Of a stretch of DNA of 64,000 nucleotides, positions 53,881 through 63,011 are shown one piece after another. The stretch comes from Acholoe squamosa (taxonomy: Eukaryota; Annelida; Polychaeta; Phyllodocida; Polynoidae). Position numbers and translations under genes: made by a program. The stretch covers positions 5,697,207 through 5,761,206 of the forward strand of contig OX439036.1 of the NCBI GenBank assembly GCA_949317995.1. Direction: 5' to 3'. Position 1 is the stretch's first letter; each line of letters begins with the position of its first letter. The notes below the pieces were generated by a model. It was not told where the DNA came from. It saw only the letters and a list, made by a program, of their open reading frames with translations, and did not search any database.

Positions 53881-55593
53881 ATAAACCCTAAGGCTGGAAA
53901 CCCACATTTTTGCTTGGTAGATAAGGTGAATAATATTAATATCCCATCTGATAACACAGCAGGTTATATCAATACTCACTTTGCCACTATAGGTGATAAA
54001 CTTGCTGCAGGCCTACAGGAACCATGGTTACCATTAAATGATGCCATTGCTCCAACTTTTGAATTGCATCCTATTAGAATTGAGGAACTGTTACCATATA
54101 TTAGAAAAATCAATGTTAGCAAATCCTCTGGGGTTGAGCACATAAAAACCCAAGTCCTTAAAGATGTTTTATTGGAGCTTCCAGAACACTTCCTACATAT
54201 TGTAAATCTATCATTGAGAACATCAGTGTTTCCTGACAGTTGGAAGATAGCCCTCGTCTCACCACTACCAAAAGGGGGGGACACCACAGATGTTAACAAC
54301 TTAAGACCCATATCCACTCTACCACTTCCAGCAAAGATTTTAGAAAAAATTATACACAAACAGACTCTCGACTACTTGAATAATTATGACCTTTTATCCG
54401 AAAACCAAGATGGCTTTAGACCTGGACGGTCTACCATTGATAGTCTTGAAAAATTAACGGACAATATATTTCAAAATCTAAACAATAACCACTGTACAAC
54501 TGCTATATTTCTCGATTTCAAAAAAGCATTTGATACTTTAAACCATTCCATTCTTTTCCAAAAACTGCATCATCTTGGCTTTAAGACCAATACCGTTAAC
54601 CTCTTCAGAAATTATCTCACTAATAGGAAACAAAGGACAAAAGCCAATAATTGCATTTCAGATGTGCATCCCATTACATGTGGTGTCCCTCAGGGCTCTG
54701 TCCTTGGCCCATTATTATTTTTAATGTACATTAATGACTTCGGACAATGTCTCAATACACTAAAAGTCCAGCATTATGCGGACGACACAGTCATTTACAT
54801 TCCACATGCTCCAAATGACCATCAAACCAGTTTGATAATAAACCAAGAGCTTAAATCAGTCAAAAAATGGTGTGATAGTAATAAGTTGTCATTAAATGCC
54901 AAAAAAACTAAAGCTGTCACTTTTGCTACTAGGGCCCTAGGTAAGAGATTGTTGAAGCCAAAGCTCAAGTTGGGAGGTGATTATATCGACCTTGCACCCA
55001 CCTACAATTACCTTGGGGTCACACTAGACAATAGGATGACTCTCAAAAAGCAAATTGGTATTACGAAAAGGAATGTTGAACATAAACTTTTTCTGTTCAG
55101 AAAAGTCCGGCCAAATTTTTCTGAAAAGGTTAGTCTTAAGGTGGTTAAAACTATGTTACTGCCTGTATTGGACTATGGTGACCTGGTATATAGCATTGCT
55201 CCCGATACTACCCTCGACATCCTCCAGCCATTGGTCAATAATGCATTAAGATCGGTTTACTTTAAGAAAGGGACCAGGAATCATGAAAAGCTAGCAGATT
55301 TAAATCTGTTGAAGCATAGAAGGGAACAACATCTTTTATCACATAGTTTTAAAAAATCCCTTGTTCCCACTAACCAAGATTTAAGACCCATTAGAACTAG
55401 AGCTCATGATGCCAGATTAATGAAAGTACCCCGTGCATATAATCCTGCCTTTAGAAAAAGTCTTATATATAGGACATCCACAACATGGAACCGTTTAGAT
55501 GTGGCAGTTAGAAAATACATTACTATGTCGGAATTCAAATCATGGCTTAAAAAAGAATATGACAAAAAGATCAATGATCTACCAGATATATAG
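53881..55593 (+). CDS. Reverse transcriptase (truncated ORF2) of the CR1/L2-like element
   Basis: The frame is open from 53704, but the first ~60 codons are foldback-repeat sequence, so the true protein part begins near 53881. Recognisable RT blocks in order are LRPISTLPLPAKILEKII, NQDGFRPGRSTIDSL, FLDFKKAFDTLNHSILF, GVPQGSVLGPLLFLMYINDF, the catalytic HYADDTVIY and YNYLGVTLD. The C-terminal region (LDYGDLVYSI and TTWNRLDV) is typical of CR1/L2-like ORF2. The endonuclease domain upstream is absent, so this copy cannot move by itself. The RT frame is uninterrupted, which suggests a fairly recent insertion. Confidence 0.85.
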   Translation: MNPKAGNPHFCLVDKVNNINIPSDNTAGYINTHFATIGDKLAAGLQEPWLPLNDAIAPTFELHPIRIEELLPYIRKINVSKSSGVEHIKTQVLKDVLLELPEHFLHIVNLSLRTSVFPDSWKIALVSPLPKGGDTTDVNNLRPISTLPLPAKILEKIIHKQTLDYLNNYDLLSENQDGFRPGRSTIDSLEKLTDNIFQNLNNNHCTTAIFLDFKKAFDTLNHSILFQKLHHLGFKTNTVNLFRNYLTNRKQRTKANNCISDVHPITCGVPQGSVLGPLLFLMYINDFGQCLNTLKVQHYADDTVIYIPHAPNDHQTSLIINQELKSVKKWCDSNKLSLNAKKTKAVTFATRALGKRLLKPKLKLGGDYIDLAPTYNYLGVTLDNRMTLKKQIGITKRNVEHKLFLFRKVRPNFSEKVSLKVVKTMLLPVLDYGDLVYSIAPDTTLDILQPLVNNALRSVYFKKGTRNHEKLADLNLLKHRREQHLLSHSFKKSLVPTNQDLRPIRTRAHDARLMKVPRAYNPAFRKSLIYRTSTTWNRLDVAVRKYITMSEFKSWLKKEYDKKINDLPDI

Positions 55594-56198
55594 CTGCCCT
55601 GGCTGCAGCTCGTAGTGTCTCTTCCCTGGGTGGGTGGGTAAGTAAAACCATACACACATGAAGTCTGTTATAATTAACATCGATTCTCAGTTTAATGCAA
55701 TATCTAGGCCTTTTTGCACATATGATCCATACCCGCCATTGATGTGGCCGGTATGAATCCTTTATTATATGTATTGTTTGTCCTGTCTGTCCTTTTTATG
55801 TTTCTATTTCTCTACTTTATTCTTTTCCCCTCCTTTCTTTCTATCTGCTTTTTGCAGACCTTTAAATGTATTATTAATCGAGGCTGCTGTTAGGAACACC
55901 AGAGAACACAGCACTATAAACACTAGTATAACAAGCCTCAAATTTCAGTGCATCATAATTATCTTTCATCTCTTTCAAATTATGTAATAACAAAACATTA
56001 TTAGTTACTAACCAAATGCAGGACTATGCAACCTTTGCATAGTACTGCATATCTTCTGTGACATTCATTTGTCACTTAAAACCCGCTTAACGGATCAATT
56101 TATGACTACTACGGCTGGAAAATACGCAAATACATTCTATAATTGGATATGTATTCTTCCAGGATAAATAAAAGAAATTACAATACAATACAATACAG
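53881..56198 (+). mobile_element. 5'-truncated CR1/L2-like non-LTR retrotransposon
   Basis: The body starts abruptly within the RT upstream region at about 53881, carries the RT domain to 55593, then has a ~570-bp 3' UTR ending in aataaaagaaatt and a short acaat microsatellite tail (56180-56198). 5' truncation, a single ORF and a microsatellite tail instead of a long poly(A) fit CR1/L2-group elements. It lies inside the foldback repeat. Confidence 0.8.
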
Positions 56199-56241
56199 GA
56201 ACATTCTTGCGGAAACAGGAAGATTCTTGGGGCACACTCAT

Positions 56242-56316
56242 ATTGATAGATATGAAGGGATTAGACAAGACGATACATATTGGATCTGGGCATTGTCATA
56301 AAACAAAGTGACCGCC
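56242..56316. repeat. Ngaro split repeat A1
   Basis: attgatagatatgaagggat ... aaacaaagtgaccgcc, repeated at 56505-56579 with no visible difference. Confidence 0.9.
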
Positions 56317-56336
56317 CCTTTATTAATAAGAAAAAA

Positions 56337-56507
56337 AAACCAACAAAACTCACACAACACTAGCAGGCCCCATACCGGTGGCAGTGTTGTTCTTCTGCTG
56401 AAGAGGTGAATGGCTGCTGACCTTGAACTACAGTGGGGTCAGCTTAGACAGGTGCTGCCCTCTTACAATCAATACTCGAACCAATTGATGAATTGCTTCT
56501 ACACATT
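56337..56507. repeat. Ngaro split repeat B1
   Basis: The ~170-bp block from aaccaacaaaactcacacaa to gaattgcttctacacatt recurs at the far end of the element (about 60858-61030). Its partner follows the start of the gag-like gene, and the inner copy overlaps A2 by a few bases. Confidence 0.9.
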
Positions 56508-56579
56508 GATAGATATGAAGGGATTAGACAAGACGATACATATTGGATCTGGGCATTGTCATAAAACAAAGTGACCGCC
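56505..56579. repeat. Ngaro split repeat A2
   Basis: Second copy of A1. It is followed by gcatcccaaat and a 25-nt T run (about 56610-56634) that abuts the recombinase stop codon. Confidence 0.9.
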
Positions 56580-56632
56580 AGCATCCCAAATATCGAAATA
56601 GACACACCTTTTTTTTTTTTTTTTTTTTTTTT

Positions 56633-57616
56633 TTATACATTGAAAGAAGCAATAGACTCAGCCATGAACTTGTCAGATTTGATCCTGGCACTCATAGGTT
56701 TGGCAAGATAAATCAGGGCTGCCAAACTACGCCAGTCTCCATCTTGTCGTATGTCCTCTAAGGACATACCTATCTGATACATAAAAGCTGCACCAGCCCT
56801 GCGCATACTGTGCATACCAGCTCTAACTTGATCTTCACCAATCTGTCGTAGTAAGTCTTTGAAAAACATTAAAAGTTTGTTATAAGATAAAGGAATGCGT
56901 TTCCCTTGATTCTCACACATGAATAAATGATCCTCAGGATCCGAAGTTGGAAAATCAAATAGATGTGCCTTCAACATGGATACTGCACATAAAGGAGAGT
57001 TTGGTATGGAATTTATAGGAATAATGTGTGTGCGTTGACCAAACTGAATTGTCTTTGTACTAGATACCACTACGTACATTCCCCAGTCTGTGAAGGTGAT
57101 TGAACTCCTTTTAAGTACATGTAAGTTTAAAGCGTCGTTAGTACCGGTAACCACCAAATTTGACTTCCTTAGTAAGGCTCTAAAAGATAAAACTACAGCT
57201 GACCACATTGACCTGTGATTTTTGTCTTTTATCAGAACTCTTGTAAACATTTTAAGTAAATGTGAAATGTCCAGTGTCGGTCTTGCTGGTTCTGGATCTC
57301 CTAGAAACCGACGTATACCCGACATGGTGATACGAAATTGGAAGTCTCTACGTATCCAAGCTACATCATAACCAAACATGAAATTTAGTGCTAAGACTGC
57401 ACTCACATAATTATCTATGCTCTTGAAAGTGAGGGTCTCACTCAAATATACAACATATCTACACATCAACTGAAGCGTTGTAGGAATAGGAATACAAGAT
57501 ATTAAAATACAAAAAGTCAAAAATTTCTTCCATTGGGAAGATCTAGTCTTCCAAGTAGATGGGGCCCATGCTCGAGCCTTCATATCTGACGCTTTCTTAT
57601 CCAAACTCCTTATCAA
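56633..57616 (-). CDS. Tyrosine recombinase of the Ngaro element, 327 aa
   Basis: A site-specific recombinase that integrates circular element DNA without a target duplication. The N-terminal half is helical (KMRAR-type start; CRYVVYLSETLTFKSIDNY). The catalytic half shows the first Arg in FRALLRKSNLVV, the His-x-x-Arg box in MHSMRRAGAA, a WRS motif and the nucleophile Tyr in ALIYLAKP, in the normal order and spacing. It overlaps the RT ORF by 20 nt in another frame. The frame is intact. Confidence 0.85.
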   Translation of the reverse strand: MIRSLDKKASDMKARAWAPSTWKTRSSQWKKFLTFCILISCIPIPTTLQLMCRYVVYLSETLTFKSIDNYVSAVLALNFMFGYDVAWIRRDFQFRITMSGIRRFLGDPEPARPTLDISHLLKMFTRVLIKDKNHRSMWSAVVLSFRALLRKSNLVVTGTNDALNLHVLKRSSITFTDWGMYVVVSSTKTIQFGQRTHIIPINSIPNSPLCAVSMLKAHLFDFPTSDPEDHLFMCENQGKRIPLSYNKLLMFFKDLLRQIGEDQVRAGMHSMRRAGAAFMYQIGMSLEDIRQDGDWRSLAALIYLAKPMSARIKSDKFMAESIASFNV

Positions 57617-59564
57617 GGAAGTCCTCTCTGCAACATAAGTTCAATGGAAGAATGGGTTTAATCACCATAGACATTCTTGATAAATAATCTGCTACAGAGT
57701 TGTCTACACCTGGCAAATGTATGGCCTTTAAATGGCAGTTGGCAAGAACACACTCCCAGAAAATCAAACGTAGAATAGACATTGAAGTGTCATTTGCACT
57801 TTTCCCTTTATTCAGGGCACAGACTACTTGCGTATTATCAGTTTGACACTCAACAGTACAGTCCCTCCAAGCCTCTCCCCAGCGTTGTACCGCTTTTAAG
57901 ATGGGATAGAGCTCCCTAACATTAATATTATTAGGTATTTCCATTTCTGCCGGGTCCTGTACAAAATGTTGATGCTCCTTGGTAACAATGTTTGGTGGCC
58001 GTGGTTCCCATGTGCCAGCGATCCAGTCTGTATTATGGACCGCTCCCCAGCCTGAGTTTGAAGCATCCGTGTAGACACAGGCTGTGTTGAGAGCATTGGA
58101 AGGTTTCATGATCCTTGCCTCCCCATTGAACCAGTCACTGAAAGATTGCCACCAGTCCAAGTCTTGGAAGAAAGACTTAGTTAGCCTTATGTAGCGCCTA
58201 CCACCAGTGAATCTTTTTAAATGTGCAATTATCCTATGAGAGAAGATTCTGCCCCCTCGTACCAGCATTGAGCAATGTCCCAAGATACCACATAGCCGTT
58301 GTAACTGTTTTTTCGTCGCCTGACGGCGACCTTTAAAGAAGCTCAGTTCAACATGTAGCTTGGTCAGCTTCTCTGAAGGGAGTCTCAATTTCATCTCCAT
58401 TGTATCTATTTCCACTCCTAGGTAGGTTTGCACACGAGCTGGAGACTTCACTTTATTGTAAGCTATATAAAGGCCTAACTTCCGTAACCAATGGTGTAAC
58501 ATGAGCTGAGCTTTCACACAATCTTCATACGATGCAGCAGTGATTAACATATCGTCTAAATAATTAATACATTTGTAACCACTTAAATTCATAAATCTGC
58601 AGAGACTATCCGTTATTCTAGTGAAGATATATGGCGCTGCTCTGCTTCCAAAGCTGAGGAAGTTGTCTACCATATAATAATCCCCACTTTCATCTGACCA
58701 TTGTAAACCTTGACATTGTCTATCTGCTGGTCTTATCAAGACAGAACGGTAGGCTGCTGAAACATCAGTTACTGCGATATAAGAGCCTTGCTCTAATAAT
58801 TCACAAACATTGTCCATCGACTTATAACTAAAGTGCTCAAAAGTTGACTCCATATAATTATTTATTGAAGCACCCCTAGGCCTACTGGCGTCTGTTATTG
58901 GCCGAAATCCGCCTGTCTGTTTGGGAACTGCACCAACAGCGTGGACGCATTTTGGCTTGCAGTCCACTTTTGACAGCTTACCGGTTGACAATTCAGCCAA
59001 AATAATGTTGTCAATAGCGTCTTTGGCTAATATGGCAGCTGATTTATAATTAGCCGTGAGATATTCCTGAATAGGGGCTGCTGGGTCGACTAATTTGAAG
59101 CCAAACATCACGCCGTTCAAAAGAAATAAAGAGTCCTTGTCCCAACACGAAGGGCCATAGACTTCGTCGGGGCCGCCTGAAAGCATCTCCCGCCAGCCGC
59201 AGGGAGATAACTGAGCGTCTATGTTATTAAGGCGGTGACGCTGATAACTCCATAGAGGCAGATAATCTCTATTTGAACTCAATAGTTGCTCAATAGTGTC
59301 ATAACAAATAACATTGTCAAAATTCGAAGCGTCATTGATAAACACTTCGCTTCGATAACCACCATCTTGTAAATGCACTTGTTGCCATCCTAAATCCATG
59401 TACTCAGCCCTTTCTGCCAACACCGTGCCCACACCCAGCGAAACAGCCGCAGCTGGTGCTTTGCCGGTTGTGGTGTTACCGTATTCCGCTGATCGGCAAG
59501 TAACCGATGACGTCATGTTGACATCCGAGGCGCACGTGTCAGAACTGTTTGTAAACATAACCAC
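57597..59564 (-). CDS. Reverse transcriptase-RNase H of the Ngaro element, 655 aa
   Basis: RT blocks are GAVPKQTGGFRPITDASRPR, ITDVSAAYRSVLI, LSFGSRAAPYIFTRI and the catalytic CINYLDDMLITA. RNase H follows with VYTDASNSGWGAV, the DNTQVVCALNKGKS block and LPGVDNSVADYLSR. No protease or integrase domain is present, as expected for DIRS/Ngaro elements. The start at 59564 is the first Met of the open frame, 45 nt after the gag-like stop, so expression may depend on reinitiation or a separate transcript. Confidence 0.85.
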   Translation of the reverse strand: MVMFTNSSDTCASDVNMTSSVTCRSAEYGNTTTGKAPAAAVSLGVGTVLAERAEYMDLGWQQVHLQDGGYRSEVFINDASNFDNVICYDTIEQLLSSNRDYLPLWSYQRHRLNNIDAQLSPCGWREMLSGGPDEVYGPSCWDKDSLFLLNGVMFGFKLVDPAAPIQEYLTANYKSAAILAKDAIDNIILAELSTGKLSKVDCKPKCVHAVGAVPKQTGGFRPITDASRPRGASINNYMESTFEHFSYKSMDNVCELLEQGSYIAVTDVSAAYRSVLIRPADRQCQGLQWSDESGDYYMVDNFLSFGSRAAPYIFTRITDSLCRFMNLSGYKCINYLDDMLITAASYEDCVKAQLMLHHWLRKLGLYIAYNKVKSPARVQTYLGVEIDTMEMKLRLPSEKLTKLHVELSFFKGRRQATKKQLQRLCGILGHCSMLVRGGRIFSHRIIAHLKRFTGGRRYIRLTKSFFQDLDWWQSFSDWFNGEARIMKPSNALNTACVYTDASNSGWGAVHNTDWIAGTWEPRPPNIVTKEHQHFVQDPAEMEIPNNINVRELYPILKAVQRWGEAWRDCTVECQTDNTQVVCALNKGKSANDTSMSILRLIFWECVLANCHLKAIHLPGVDNSVADYLSRMSMVIKPILPLNLCCREDFLDKEFG

Positions 59565-59609
59565 GTGCTGATCGCCACGTGCTAATGGAACGGAGTCAAT
59601 AATGCCGCG

Positions 59610-60869
59610 TCAAACATGAGCGTTGGACTGGCCGCTAGTAGACTGAACTCCCGAACCGAACGTGGAGGTTGGAGCTGCTGATTTCAGTGGGCATGCCTTG
59701 ATTTTGTGGTCCCCACGGCATACTGCACAAATGTGCGACTTGCTGCATTTAGGAAAATTGCAGTAAGTGAAGTTAAACTTCGCACAAATATCATTAGGGA
59801 CGTCCACCTTATGCTTCTGTTTGCCTTTCTTGTCAGACTGTGATTGTGGAGCTAGCTTTTTCATGAGGGCTTGAAGGGCTTCTTGTACTGCCTTTGTGCC
59901 ACCTGCATCCAGTTCCTGGTTGAAACTGTTGCTGTCTGACTCCACATAACCACTTAAAGTACCGTTGATAACTTTCTGGGAGACACTGTGTTCATACCTG
60001 GCCATTGCTTTGTCAGTATAGGTGCCACTCATAGCTTTAAATAGCACAAACTTCATATGGCTTATGTAGGCTCCTACATCTAATTTTTCATTATTTGACT
60101 GATGGATGTATTCTAATACACACGCCATGCCATATGCTAATTCACCCGCTGACATGTCATCATAGTCCTTATCATCTGGTATATAGTTATCAGGACAGAG
60201 TGGATGGCGTGAGCATTTGCGTTTACTAGCTGTTGACAAGTACTGAAGGCCAGAAAGCAAATCTACACCCTTACCAAGCTGTGAAAGTGGAGAGGTGTTG
60301 CCCAAGGCGCCTAATGCTCCTAGGCCTAAGCCAGCTGTGCCTAGCCCGGCAATGAGTGTAGCCAGGCCGCCACCAGCCATGCCTGTCGGGTCCTCCGTTC
60401 CTGGTGAACCAGTGGGGGAGGGGGTACTACCTGAAGCTCCGGCTGCGCCAGCCATGGCTTTCCTAATCCGTTGCTCCTTTGCATCGTTCTCCAACTTGAG
60501 TTGAGCTAGTTCTGCTGCTAAATCCGCTGTTTTCTTTTGCTCTGCCAGCTCCTGTTTACGCCGATGCTGATGATCTAGTTCCTTCTCTATATTCTCTTGA
60601 GTAGTACCCATGGCTTCTTGTTCCTTTCCTTCTTCACTGTCAAAAGTATCTAGGTCACCCACCGGCTGTAGATTACCTGATGTAATGTTCTTACACCTCT
60701 TGCCCCAAGGACCAAAATGGCGCAGTCCACACCCTGACCTGCAAAGTCTGGTCGTTCTTGCTTGGTGGGAATCTGGTTCTAGGCTTCCCAAGGATGAAGC
60801 ATGTAGAGCCAACACTTTGTTAAGGTCCTCTACACCTCCTATGCCCTCAGCCATAGCAAAAACCAACAA
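59610..60869 (-). CDS. Gag-like protein of the Ngaro element, 419 aa
   Basis: The N-terminal region has paired Cys/Arg motifs (CRSGCGLRHFG), a Glu/Lys/Gln-rich coiled-coil-like stretch (ENIEKELDHQHRRKQELAEQ) and a Gly/Ala/Pro/Ser-rich linker. The C-terminus holds a zinc-binding cluster (CNFPKCSKSHICAVC ... HKIKAC) like the CCHC-type fingers of Ngaro gag. The start at 60869 lies 12 codons into the B2-repeat boundary, so repeat B2 would supply the promoter. Other roles than RNA packaging are not evident. Confidence 0.75.
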   Translation of the reverse strand: MLVFAMAEGIGGVEDLNKVLALHASSLGSLEPDSHQARTTRLCRSGCGLRHFGPWGKRCKNITSGNLQPVGDLDTFDSEEGKEQEAMGTTQENIEKELDHQHRRKQELAEQKKTADLAAELAQLKLENDAKEQRIRKAMAGAAGASGSTPSPTGSPGTEDPTGMAGGGLATLIAGLGTAGLGLGALGALGNTSPLSQLGKGVDLLSGLQYLSTASKRKCSRHPLCPDNYIPDDKDYDDMSAGELAYGMACVLEYIHQSNNEKLDVGAYISHMKFVLFKAMSGTYTDKAMARYEHSVSQKVINGTLSGYVESDSNSFNQELDAGGTKAVQEALQALMKKLAPQSQSDKKGKQKHKVDVPNDICAKFNFTYCNFPKCSKSHICAVCRGDHKIKACPLKSAAPTSTFGSGVQSTSGQSNAHV

Positions 60870-61030
60870 AACTCACACAACACTAGCAGGCCCCATACCG
60901 GTGGCAGTGTTGTTCTTCTGCTGAAGAGGTGAATGGCTGCTGACCTTGAACTACAGTGGGGTCAGCTTAGACAGGTGCTGCCCTCTTACAATCAATACTC
61001 GAACCAATTGATGAATTGCTTCTACACATT
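60858..61030. repeat. Ngaro split repeat B2
   Basis: Copy of B1 at the opposite end. Its inner edge overlaps the start of the gag-like gene and its outer edge (ctacacatt) meets host DNA at atgagtgccg. Confidence 0.9.
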
Positions 61031-61046
61031 ATGAGTGCCGTTCCAG

Positions 61047-61635
61047 GTGTCCGCCTTCACAATGTGTGCAGTTCATGAAGATACCACAAGGTGTTCCTGT
61101 TGATGCCACTGCCAGGGCTTCATCTACTGAGATAATGGAATCATTGTCCCTCTATGCACAGAGGTATGTAGCTGTACATCAAGGATAGATGGTGTTCAAG
61201 CTGATTTTATTGATATTCAGAATGTCATTACCACAAAAATTATAATTGGACATATCTTGAGATTACAATCTTAACTGAGGGATATTCTTTTCGATTTGAT
61301 CTCAATGCTAAAACAATGAAAGCCGAGTTGATCTTATAATAGATTTACAAATATATGGTATAGAGAATAGAATTTTGGTGCATGTATATGGGGAAGGAAT
61401 TCACCATCTGGGCAATGGTGTGTATTGTAGATTAGACCAGTGAGTGTTCTCTCATTAAATATGATAGTATCAACGTTTGATATCTCACATCTTTTGTAGG
61501 TGTCAGCAGGGTGTCCAATGTGTGCATTTCATCTTGAGTGAAGATGGAGATAAATACCTCTGTGAGACCTACAGCAATCTACTGAGACCTCCAACTCACA
61601 CCTCACCAACTGATAACTACCAAAAGGTTCTCTAG
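61047..61635 (+). CDS. C-type lectin/PAN-like copy F, two PAN exons only
   Basis: The first PAN exon (about 61047-61163) reads CPPSQCVQFMKIPQGVPVDA and ends SLYAQR at a gtatgt donor. The terminal exon (61500-61635, acceptor ttttgtag) reads CQQGVQCVHFILSEDGDKYL then CETY and a YQKVL tail before TAG. The junction codon is in phase. If the ttccag at 61041-61046 is the acceptor, exon phase differs from copies B-D (117 nt rather than 3n+1), so the true acceptor may have lain where the Ngaro element now ends. Signal peptide and CTLD exons are absent upstream, the space being filled by the Ngaro, CR1/L2-like and foldback elements. The copy is probably non-functional or depends on distant exons. Confidence 0.65.
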
Positions 61636-61737
61636 GTACCATCCTTGCTTCAAACACATATATTATTCACATTTTGGTCTTCTCAAACCCTCTCATCTTG
61701 TATCTGACACTCTTAATAGTTGAGGGCAAACATCAGC

Positions 61738-61815
61738 TATAGTCGGCACCATGGTCGGCCTAGCATTGACTATAGTCGACACCATGGTCGGCCTAGCATT
61801 GAATGTAGTTGACAC
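61738..61815. repeat. 33-bp tandem repeat (about 2.3 copies)
   Basis: tatagtcggcaccatggtcg ... gcctagcattgac is repeated directly with two or three changes, then trails off in a third partial copy. It lies 100 bp after copy F's stop codon. Confidence 0.8.
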
Positions 61816-62046
61816 CCATTATATAGGATTTGTATAGAAATTGAAAATAGGCTCGTCCTCTAGGAACTATACTTCTTTTAGAGGCTGTCCCCATGGCCAG
61901 AGGCGAACATTTTTGCTCTGCCCTCAAAGGGTTAAGATGGACCCTTAGCAGAGAGCTGATAGCACATAGAATACTAGACTATTACTATTCAATAGTATGC
62001 TATATATGCGGATGTAGGTCCACACTCAGTGGGTTGGGTATCCTCA

Positions 62047-62312
62047 TTTTTTTTTTAACCCGAAACTATAAGGGTCTGGAAATTGCTCATTTTCTCAAAT
62101 AATAATGCTGGGAATGTGCTGTCCTTTGGATCTAGTGCTCTAAGGCTATGTGTCCGAAGCTCATTCACTTTGGTTGGATAGATACTTTGGAAATAATTTT
62201 TGAACTTCTACATGGAAATCCTCGCACATGACATTTTTTTTACCCAAAACTAAGGGTCAGGAAATTGCTCATTTTCTCAAGTAATATTGCTGGGAATGTG
62301 CTGTCCTTTGGA
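62047..62312. repeat. Two direct copies of an ~80-bp sequence
   Basis: ggaaattgctcattttctca ... gctgggaatgtgctgtcctt occurs at about 62077-62131 and again at 62259-62312, each preceded by a T run and aacccgaaactataagg / acccaaaactaagg. The 180-bp spacing suggests a tandem duplication. Confidence 0.75.
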
Positions 62313-62334
62313 CCAAACACAATATAATTAGGCT

Positions 62335-62432
62335 GAGGGACATACAAAAAAAAAAGTTTATTTTCATGCAAAAAAAATATTCCTGTGGGTACCGGGCGAT
62401 TCCTGCGGGTACTGGGGGATTCCTGTGGGTGT
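62335..62432. repeat. Foldback element arm, copy 3
   Basis: gggacatacaaaaaaaaaag, T-rich, catgcaaaaaaaatattcct, then three units of gcgggtactgggggattcct type. It is the same family as 42351-42551 and 53740-53880. The opposite arm is not visible here. Confidence 0.6.
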
Positions 62433-62936
62433 GACTAATATGCATGTTTTTATTGTATCTGATCAGGGATAGACACTGACACTGTTTCTATCATTTCTTT
62501 GTTCATTTTCCTGTCTTGTAATGAACTATTGGATATTATTAGTTATGCTAAACTGTTTTTTTATGTAAATACTATAAACATTATACACAGTCATAAACAT
62601 CAAGGTTATCATTATGATATCATAGATTTATATATCCTAGAACTATAGTGGCTCCCAGAATTATAGTGTAGACTAGATTGCCTTTGCCCCGCAGCTAAAC
62701 AAAATTTCAAAATACCCATCCACTATATTGAGCAAGCTACCCTTGGGCATCTTCCATCTGGCATTTTTATATTCAGATATCGGATCGAACATCCCTGGGT
62801 ACAAGCTTCATCTCAAGTTGAATACTGAGGCTCCATAGGTTTAACCAAGGAACCCCGTATTGCACACCCCTATGCAATAACCCTATCCGCCTCATGAGAT
62901 AACCCTCACTCAGATCAATTCTCGTAAACCTTTACC
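62433..62936. other. Unassigned AT-rich sequence
   Basis: No exon was recognised. Confidence 0.3.
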
Positions 62937-62985
62937 ATTTCATGAAACATCCTGCTTCAAGTTGTACAAAGTCAACAAGATGCAG
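62937..62985 (+). pseudogene. CTLD exon 2 fragment next to the ankyrin pseudogene
   Basis: catttcatgaaacatcctgc ttcaagttgtacaaagtc matches the T-S-C-F-K-L-Y region of lectin exon 2 (compare 9365-9395 and 21850-21880). Only about 45 bp remain before the sequence turns into unrelated and then ankyrin-like DNA. Confidence 0.5.
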
Positions 62986-63011
62986 GAGCTGAAAGATGCA
63001 AGACAAGTGGT

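Larger units (their letters stand above)
56242..61030 (-). mobile_element. Complete Ngaro-type (DIRS superfamily) retrotransposon
   Basis: On the plus strand the order is repeat A1 (56242-56316), repeat B1 (about 56337-56507), repeat A2 (56505-56579), coding, repeat B2 (about 60858-61030). A1/A2 and B1/B2 each look identical to the eye. Read on the minus strand this is the split direct repeat layout of Ngaro elements, where a tyrosine recombinase replaces an integrase and no target duplication is made. The three minus-strand ORFs are gag-like, RT/RNase H and recombinase, all uninterrupted. The host DNA on either side is actcat | atgagt, so the empty site would be a short palindrome. Intact ORFs and identical repeats indicate a young insertion. 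Confidence 0.88.
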
